Positions 38,198-43,434 of a stretch of 43,434 nucleotides of DNA are shown piece by piece (the first letter of the stretch is position 1; every line of letters begins with the position of its first letter). Source of the stretch: Nitrososphaerota archaeon (GTDB lineage: Archaea > Thermoproteota > Nitrososphaeria_A > Caldarchaeales > Wolframiiraptoraceae); the NCBI GenBank assembly GCA_021159365.1, contig JAGGRY010000020.1, forward strand, positions 1 to 43,434, written 5' to 3'. A model generated the notes under the pieces. That model ran no database searches. It was not told the origin of the DNA and was given only the letters and a program-made list of their open reading frames with translations. Both the position numbers and the translations under genes were made by a program.

Positions 38198-40306
38198 ATG
38201 ATGGGAGCTGATGCTCCGATGCTTAGAGATAGTAGACTGACGAAGACTGTGAATAAACTGTTTTCCGAGAAGATGGTTCTCCTAGAGACGTCGATCATGT
38301 TCATGATTCTCACGATAGGTTTTCTCATCAGAATCTTTCCATTGAGATGGGGACTCTACCTAACAGAGTTCGATCCATGGATGCAATACAAGGAGTTCAT
38401 GTATATCGTTAGGAATGGATGGATGGGTTTCATAAAATTCTTCTCATGGCATGACATGACTTCATGGTATCCATTTGGAAGAAATGTCGGCAAAACAGCG
38501 TTCCCAGGCCTGCCATTTTTCGCCGCCTTCATCTACCACTCCTTACATGGCCTTGGAATAGAATTGAATCCACTTGAATTAGCGGCATTCATTCCACCGA
38601 CGTTATCAATAGTTGCTATAATCTTCGCATATCTCCTAGGAAAAGAGCTTGGCGGGAAACCAGCAGGATTATTCTCCGCATTTCTACTAGCCTTAAGCAG
38701 AGCGCATGTCGAGAGAAGCTTGCTCGGATGGTTCGACGACGAATGTATTGGAATTCCCTTGATGCTGATCGGAATCTGGGCATATATTCAGGCGATAAAG
38801 GATGAAAGATCTTGGAAGGAGTCGATGGCGTATGCGATCGTTTCGGGCTTCGCCCTAGGTTATCTCTCGGCGAGCTGGGGAGCGGCCAAATTCCCATTAA
38901 CGTATCTTCCCCTGATAACCGTGATCCTAGCTCTACTAGGCAGATATAGGAGGAGACTATTAACGTCATTTGCGGTAACATTCATCATTTATGCCATAAT
39001 ATCCATCATGGTTCCAAAGCTTGGAATAAGATATCTATTCGAGACAACGCTCCTCTCAGGATTCGCTGCACTCATAATCCTAGCCTCTTTCGAACTTTCG
39101 CAAACGCTTCCAGGAGGGAAACATGTAAAGAGGCTTCCATACTATATCATCGGCGCCGGAGTCGTTGGCTTCATAGCTCTAATAATTCTTGGCCTAGCAA
39201 ATCTTCCTGGATTAAAGTTCTTCAGCGTGGTCATCCCAACCCTTAGATCGAAGCTTCCGATAGTGATCTCAGTGGCCGAGAATCAAATCTCGACTTGGGC
39301 TATAATGTTCTCGGATGCGGGATTCCAGCTACTCCTAGCATTACTTGGATTCTACTACGCCTTGAGACGGAGGACGGATGAAGATCTGATCTTAAGCGGG
39401 TATGCTATACTGACGATATATTTCTCCTCGACGATGGTTAGGCTATCGACCATAATGGCTCCGATGGTCGCCGTGATGGCGGGTTTCGGTGTAGCGGAGA
39501 TCATAAGCAGTTTTTCGAGAAATCTTAAGCTCTTAACGCGTATGAAGGCTAGAGTTAAGCCCATAAGCCTCGAATATTATATCTTAACACCTCTCGTGAT
39601 CATCGGCCTACTTACAGTAAACTTTATTCCAAGCGCTTATGGATTCAGATATTCAATATCGGCAATAGATTCCGCGTATACTCCTCAAACCATAGTCTCT
39701 GCGAGCACTCCGCTGAGGATGAAGCTCGATGCATGGCTTAAGGCTCTTGAATGGATGAGGAATAATCTTCCAGAGAACGCGGTTGTGGCATGCTGGTGGG
39801 ACTATGGATACTGGGTCACGATCTTGGGCAATAGGACGAGCATAATTGACAACGCGACTCTAAACTCAACTCAAATCGGCGAGATAGCGTATGCCTTCAT
39901 GTCCAATGAAACCGTGGCTTACAGGGTCTTCAAGAAGCTAGGCGCAACCCACGTCCTAGTCTTCGTCACCCATATTGTACAATCTCAAGTTGGCGGCGCG
40001 ACGATAATGAGGCTCTGGACTTATGGCGATGAAGTCAAATGGATCTGGATGCTTAGAATAGCAAATCAAGAAGGATATCACTTTAATGAAAGTGAATATG
40101 TAACCGAACGTGGAGTACCGACTGAGAAATTCTGGTATGGGACGACCATAGGTCAACTAATACCATATAAGCCCACCACGACAGCAGGTGGAATCACATC
40201 CGATGTTTATCAGCCTCCAGATCTAAAACACTTTAAGCTCGTCTATCAATCGAGTCCACCATACAGCAGCTATGCATATGTTTACATCTACGAGATAGTT
40301 GATTAA
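38198..40306 (+). CDS. aglB: Oligosaccharyltransferase AglB (STT3 family)
   Basis: Transfers lipid-linked oligosaccharide to asparagine in N-x-S/T sequons of exported proteins. The 702 residues begin with a membrane helix and the first luminal DxD-like site in TEFDPWMQY (D59). About 12 membrane segments follow. The catalytic-domain motif WWDYG occupies 533-537 in ACWWDYGYW, followed by ILGNRTSIIDN. Length is at the short end of archaeal AglB proteins, meaning a compact C-terminal globular domain. It overlaps the convergent PAC2 gene by four bases. Confidence 0.95.
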   Translation: MMGADAPMLRDSRLTKTVNKLFSEKMVLLETSIMFMILTIGFLIRIFPLRWGLYLTEFDPWMQYKEFMYIVRNGWMGFIKFFSWHDMTSWYPFGRNVGKTAFPGLPFFAAFIYHSLHGLGIELNPLELAAFIPPTLSIVAIIFAYLLGKELGGKPAGLFSAFLLALSRAHVERSLLGWFDDECIGIPLMLIGIWAYIQAIKDERSWKESMAYAIVSGFALGYLSASWGAAKFPLTYLPLITVILALLGRYRRRLLTSFAVTFIIYAIISIMVPKLGIRYLFETTLLSGFAALIILASFELSQTLPGGKHVKRLPYYIIGAGVVGFIALIILGLANLPGLKFFSVVIPTLRSKLPIVISVAENQISTWAIMFSDAGFQLLLALLGFYYALRRRTDEDLILSGYAILTIYFSSTMVRLSTIMAPMVAVMAGFGVAEIISSFSRNLKLLTRMKARVKPISLEYYILTPLVIIGLLTVNFIPSAYGFRYSISAIDSAYTPQTIVSASTPLRMKLDAWLKALEWMRNNLPENAVVACWWDYGYWVTILGNRTSIIDNATLNSTQIGEIAYAFMSNETVAYRVFKKLGATHVLVFVTHIVQSQVGGATIMRLWTYGDEVKWIWMLRIANQEGYHFNESEYVTERGVPTEKFWYGTTIGQLIPYKPTTTAGGITSDVYQPPDLKHFKLVYQSSPPYSSYAYVYIYEIVD

Positions 40307-41085
40307 CCTATGTAGAACGGCTCTCTACTCGGTCTTCCCTTCTGTTTCTGAAGCATCTGTTCATATCCTCTCTGAACCTCTTCCAAGATCTTCCTATGCT
40401 TCTCTATCTCCTCGTCCAGTTGCTCAAGATCTACGCTGAACCCCAAGCCTTTCGCTAAGACTGTTATCAGCATCTTCGCAGAGATCGGGTCTGGGAAATA
40501 GGTTACGACCTCTGATACTAGAATGCATGCATGACCGGTGTCCTTCATATAGAGCATGAGCAGATAGGAGGAGAGTCTATCGGCTGGAATATTATCTAGA
40601 TTTGAGAGCATCCTAGCCCCAGAGTTTAAGAATCCTCTCATATCATCTGGATTAGATGAGGCAACGAAGACCGCTCTCTCACCCGTTATCCTAGAGCTCG
40701 ACAGAAGATAGTAGTTCACCGCTCCTCTCTCAACTAAGAACTTGTGAAGCTTACTGGCGATCAAATATCCGCCTTCCTCGCTTTCTATCGGGAAGTTTCT
40801 GGAGATGAAGACGAGCTTTAAGTCGCCATCTCTATGCAGATATAGGCTTATGCTTGGATGAGAAGCTAGTCCTTCATCGACTATGCTGACGTGAGGGAAG
40901 TGAAGAGATTTAACCTCAGCTATCTTGGCGGGCTTAAGGGTCTCAACCAGATAGTTTATGGCGATCAAGCCGGCCGCTCCCAAGCTTGGAGACGCCTCGA
41001 TCACATGCGCTCCCCTTAAATCGGCGCGCTCGCCGGCCTCGGTCAAGACTATCTCAACATCACCTCGATCCACGGGCTTTCCCAA
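40303..41085 (-). CDS. PAC2-family proteasome assembly chaperone-like protein
   Basis: Family member of PAC2/PbaA-PbaB, chaperones that assist 20S proteasome assembly in eukaryotes and archaea. The 260 residues show the family N-terminus EIVLTEAGERADLRGAHVIEASPSLGAAG, central HFPHVSIVDEGLASHPSISLY, and a helical C-terminus with a coiled segment (EEIEKHRKILEEVQRGYEQ). The final residues are FYIG; the classic HbYX proteasome-docking motif needs tyrosine as the second-last residue and is absent. The start is a TTG with a GAGGG upstream; GTG 12 bases later is an alternative. It is last in the aIF2-alpha-nop10-PAC2 operon. Confidence 0.88.
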   Translation of the reverse strand: MGKPVDRGDVEIVLTEAGERADLRGAHVIEASPSLGAAGLIAINYLVETLKPAKIAEVKSLHFPHVSIVDEGLASHPSISLYLHRDGDLKLVFISRNFPIESEEGGYLIASKLHKFLVERGAVNYYLLSSSRITGERAVFVASSNPDDMRGFLNSGARMLSNLDNIPADRLSSYLLMLYMKDTGHACILVSEVVTYFPDPISAKMLITVLAKGLGFSVDLEQLDEEIEKHRKILEEVQRGYEQMLQKQKGRPSREPFYIG

Positions 41086-41128
41086 GAGCCCTCAGCACCA
41101 ATTATCCCTAAAGACTCTCATATTAAAG

Positions 41129-41296
41129 CTATTTTCCGCGAGTTCTCCTAAGCTCCAAGATCTTCTCTAAATACCTATGTTCGAGAGATATATTTGGAGG
41201 ATGAGCAGATCTAACTTCTCCACCGCAGCTTGGGCATCTGTCGGATCTCAACGTATACTTCCCACATTTAACGCATTTATGGATTAGAGTCCGCAT
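41129..41296 (-). CDS. nop10: Nop10, H/ACA RNP protein
   Basis: Smallest core protein of the H/ACA pseudouridylation complex with Cbf5. The 55 residues start MRTLIHKCVKCGKYTL, with a zinc ribbon of C8 and C11, C21 and C24 (CPSCGG), then the conserved HPPNISLEHRYLEKI helix-loop and a short basic end. It begins three bases after the aIF2-alpha stop, and the PAC2 gene follows after 43 bases, the usual archaeal order. It is too short for most gene callers but complete. Confidence 0.95.
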   Translation of the reverse strand: MRTLIHKCVKCGKYTLRSDRCPSCGGEVRSAHPPNISLEHRYLEKILELRRTRGK

Positions 41297-41299
41297 CCT

Positions 41300-42088
41300 T
41301 TATCCCGTCACCAGCTCTGCTTTTCCACCAGCCTCCTTAACCACCTTAATACATCGTTCAGCAACCTTCTCTAGAAGCTCTCTAGCCCTCGATTCTTCAT
41401 CTGCCTCAACCCTAATCAAGTATCTTGGAGAGCCTATGGCGGTTATCGAGATATTCTCTCCTCTGCCAGCCGTCTTCAATCCCTCTTTTATCGCCTTCCT
41501 AATTACCTCAACCCCGTTTCCAGAGGCGACTGAGAGCTTGAGAGTGGCCTTTAAGGCTACCTTCTTGAGCTTTATCTCTTTCTTAATCAACTCGAGTAGA
41601 AGTTGTGAGAGATTCTCATCCAACTTCATCCAACTTGGAAGCTTTCCAGAATCTAAGATATCCAGAAAGACATCATATAGAGTTAAGTTACGCTTAGCCG
41701 CGGGCTTAACTAGCATGGAGTTTATCTCCTCTGGGCTTCTTCCAGACCTTTCAGCGAGTAAATGTAAGACTCTCATGACCCTTTGAGTCCGCTTCCACTC
41801 CAAGAGCTTCTGCGTCCGCTCCTTCTTCGAAACCCTCCTAAGGGAGACGTCAGCTTGCTTCGCATCCATATTCATCCTCAAGACCTTGAAGACCTCTCTC
41901 TGCCTCTCCCTGAGATAATCTCTAATGTTCCTGACCCATTTAAGCGAGATCTCGGAGATGTGGACGAATCCTTCCCAGCCCGGATACTCCACCAAATCGA
42001 CATATACTCCATATCTCTCAACTCTCTTAACGACCCCTATCACGAGCTCTCCTATCTCGGGAGAATCCGATCGTACCAGCTCGGCCAT
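41300..42088 (-). CDS. eif2a: Translation initiation factor aIF2 alpha
   Basis: Alpha subunit of the initiator-tRNA carrying factor aIF2. The first 85 residues form the S1 domain (VKRVERYGVYVDLVEYPGWE, then GFVHISEIS), followed by the helical domain (residues 90-170) and the C-terminal alpha-beta domain with a GNGVEVIRKAIKEGLK segment. Eukaryotic Ser51 equivalents vary here. Length 262 is typical. A box A on the minus strand (42114-42123) predicts a nearly leaderless mRNA. Confidence 0.96.
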   Translation of the reverse strand: MAELVRSDSPEIGELVIGVVKRVERYGVYVDLVEYPGWEGFVHISEISLKWVRNIRDYLRERQREVFKVLRMNMDAKQADVSLRRVSKKERTQKLLEWKRTQRVMRVLHLLAERSGRSPEEINSMLVKPAAKRNLTLYDVFLDILDSGKLPSWMKLDENLSQLLLELIKKEIKLKKVALKATLKLSVASGNGVEVIRKAIKEGLKTAGRGENISITAIGSPRYLIRVEADEESRARELLEKVAERCIKVVKEAGGKAELVTG

Positions 42089-42113
42089 ACCTACCTATCC
42101 TTGAATTAGTTCA

Positions 42114-42123
42114 CTATTTAAGA
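42114..42123 (-). promoter_or_regulatory. TATA (box A) of the aIF2 alpha operon
   Basis: On the minus strand TCTTAAATAG lies about 26-30 bases before the aIF2-alpha ATG at 42088. Confidence 0.5.
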
Positions 42124-42218
42124 AACACATCTCAGAGGCTTCATCCAACTGAACTTTAATGAATACTCAATAGAGCTGAAAACTTGGAGAGACTCTACAA
42201 GTCAGAGCGAACTGTAGG

Positions 42219-43100
42219 CTAAGCCTTAATATTTAAGAGAACTATGCCGAGGCTCATAATCAATGCCGCAGCCACAGTTTTCTTTGAGAGGCGTTCCCTA
42301 AGGAGCATTAAGGCGAGCGCTGTTGAAAAGAGGGGCGTAGTCGAGCCTAGCGGCGCGGCGATATTCGCTTGGATCATATTTAATCCAATTAGATAGATTG
42401 TGTCACCGATGCCTATCGCTATCACGCCGCCTAAAGCCATTAACCCTATGTCAAGCTTAGATAGCTGCTTAATGAGTAACCGGTTTCTAGAGGACATCAA
42501 TGACATGGCCCCTAAGAGGGGGATCAAGAAGATTAGTCTGAGAAACGATAGAAGCACCGGATCGAAATACGCTAATATCATTTTGAAGCAAGTGGTTCCA
42601 AACGCCCAACAAGCCGCCGCCCCCAAGGATGCCGCTATCCCCAGCTTCGAATTCCCTAGATGCTGGGTCTCCTCCCGCGCTTCTCCTGTTATCATCCATA
42701 TCCCGGTGACCACACATATAGTTCCGATAACTATCTGTATGGTTAATGGTTCACCTAGTAGTAGAATGCTTATCGGCAACACGAAGAGAGGATACGAATA
42801 GGTCATCGGGACGGTCTTTCCAACGCCTATGAGTTTCAAGCCAAGGAAATATAAGGTGTCGCCGAGACCCCAAGTTACTAAAGATGTGAAACATATTAAA
42901 CCAGCCAGGCTTAGGGACAGTTTAGATATGTGATTTAGACTCTGAAGCGGAAAAAGCAGTAAGAAGATGAGCATGGCCGCCGAGGAGCTTCTGAACAAGT
43001 TAAGAATTAAGGGGCTCACATTTGACAGGCTTTTCTTGTATATGGAAGCGCCCAGAGCCCAGCAAAAAGCTGCTGACAGCGATAGAAGCTCCCCTTCCAT
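42219..43100 (-). CDS. EamA-family (DMT) transporter
   Basis: Membrane permease with ten hydrophobic helices in two EamA repeats (about 1-140 and 152-290). Each repeat has the helix-4-like pattern seen in WGLGDTLYFLGLK and GIGDTIYLIGLN, and each starts with an AAxxWAxG motif (AAFCWALGASIYKKS, AAACWAFGTTCFKM). Metabolite export is usual for the family, but the substrate cannot be told. A strong GGTGA lies four bases before the ATG. Confidence 0.9.
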   Translation of the reverse strand: MEGELLSLSAAFCWALGASIYKKSLSNVSPLILNLFRSSSAAMLIFLLLFPLQSLNHISKLSLSLAGLICFTSLVTWGLGDTLYFLGLKLIGVGKTVPMTYSYPLFVLPISILLLGEPLTIQIVIGTICVVTGIWMITGEAREETQHLGNSKLGIAASLGAAACWAFGTTCFKMILAYFDPVLLSFLRLIFLIPLLGAMSLMSSRNRLLIKQLSKLDIGLMALGGVIAIGIGDTIYLIGLNMIQANIAAPLGSTTPLFSTALALMLLRERLSKKTVAAALIMSLGIVLLNIKA

Positions 43101-43357
43101 CTATCACCGCCCACCAATCAATCGCTAGTTATATGATTAGCGTCAAGCGGCTGAATTTAAAATTCCCCTTTCGATGTCAATTTCTAGCTGGATAGCGTCC
43201 AAAATGACGTAGAGGTGATCTCTCTTAATTGATCGATGGTTTTTCACTTAACATCTCTCTAACACGCGATGTCTTCACGAATTACGCATCTTTATGAGAT
43301 GGATAAAGTCTTATAGCTCGATAACATCCAACATTTTAGAATCAAAGCAAGGCTGAT

Positions 43358-43388
43358 GCGGGATCGGGAATTGGTATGCGATCCCTGC
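43358..43388 (+). other. Hairpin around the start of the last gene
   Basis: GGGATCG (43360-43366) and CGATCCC (43379-43385) form a perfect 7-base stem with a 12-base loop, extended by GC/GC outside a single bulge. The ATG at 43376 lies at the loop edge, so the structure could affect translation initiation. Confidence 0.4.
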
Positions 43389-43434
43389 CGGTTGAGGTAA
43401 TGATAAGTACGTTAATAATCCTGATCCTCGCATC
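43376..43434 (+). CDS. Start of a probable membrane or secreted protein (cut by window)
   Basis: From ATG 43376 the frame reads MRSLPVEVMISTLIILIL and continues hydrophobic to the edge. This resembles a signal anchor or the first helix of a membrane protein. An ATG nine residues on is an alternative start (GAGG at 43394-43397 just precedes it). The ORF is only 59 bases long here, so it could be spurious. Confidence 0.35.
   Translation, partial: MRSLPVEVMISTLIILILA

Larger units (their letters stand above)
43101..43434. other. Intergenic region at the window end
   Basis: Contains the minus-strand promoter of the EamA gene (TATA-like stretch near 43130), then about 170 bases in which I see no gene, a possible plus-strand box near 43312, and the start of a gene at 43376 inside a hairpin. 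No tRNA or repeat element is apparent. Confidence 0.4.

Noticed and set aside
40303-40320. HbYX proteasome-docking motif at the PAC2 C-terminus
   Set aside because: The last residues are F-Y-I-G, so tyrosine is third from the end rather than second.
1-43434. CRISPR arrays or insertion sequences
   Set aside because: I saw no regularly spaced direct repeats and no transposase-like ORF in the window.

Overview
The window is a gene-dense stretch of an archaeal chromosome. Archaeal or archaeo-eukaryotic markers are spread through it: ribosomal proteins S13, L15e, S3Ae and S15, aIF5A, aIF2-alpha, Nop10, RNase P subunits Pop5 and Rpp30, the KEOPS subunit Pcc1, a RuvBL/TIP49 AAA+ ATPase, a Nob1-type nuclease, archaemetzincin and an STT3/AglB oligosaccharyltransferase. 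A tRNA-Gln gene with two introns (one outside the anticodon loop), heavy use of AGA/AGG and ATA codons, many TTG/GTG starts and many apparently leaderless genes suggest a thermophile of the TACK side of the Archaea. I cannot name the lineage from the sequence alone.

Layout: 1-4629 holds RNase HII (cut by the window edge), the RuvBL-like ATPase, a two-gene methionine synthase (N-like and catalytic MetE proteins) and S13. 4829-6385 is a Tat export operon (two TatA-type proteins and a TatC with a C-terminal zinc ribbon). 6376-8314 (minus) is an operon of dCTP deaminase, a COG1325-type RNA-binding protein, Rpp30 and Pop5. 8534-10613 has L15e, a ferredoxin and the first YchF-type GTPase. 10675-17155 is a minus-strand information-processing cluster (S15, RecJ-like nuclease, Pcc1, S3Ae, a nucleotidyltransferase and a DUF2095-like protein) interrupted by a plus-strand ZnuABC-type metal transporter. 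17282-20688 has membrane proteins and the tRNA. 20920-23246 is a DNA methyltransferase coupled to an unknown winged-helix-like protein. 23291-28629 holds aIF5A, PfkB and BtpA family enzymes, Dph6, NAD kinase, Nob1, archaemetzincin and a hypothetical gene.

The most interesting locus is 28829-31904. Three translationally coupled genes encode a short, apparently hinge-less SMC ATPase whose head motifs read like eukaryotic Smc5, a kleisin-like protein whose C-terminal winged helix reads like Nse4, and a tandem winged-helix protein that reads like Nse3/MAGE. Together they look like a minimal Smc5/6-type complex. A C/D box guide RNA lies just downstream, followed by a tiny membrane protein gene.

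32417-43434 has SHMT, the second YchF-type GTPase, a lone DUF35 protein, a membrane-anchored subtilisin, a four-cysteine small protein, AglB, the aIF2-alpha/Nop10/PAC2 operon and an EamA transporter. The window ends in the first codons of a probable membrane protein.
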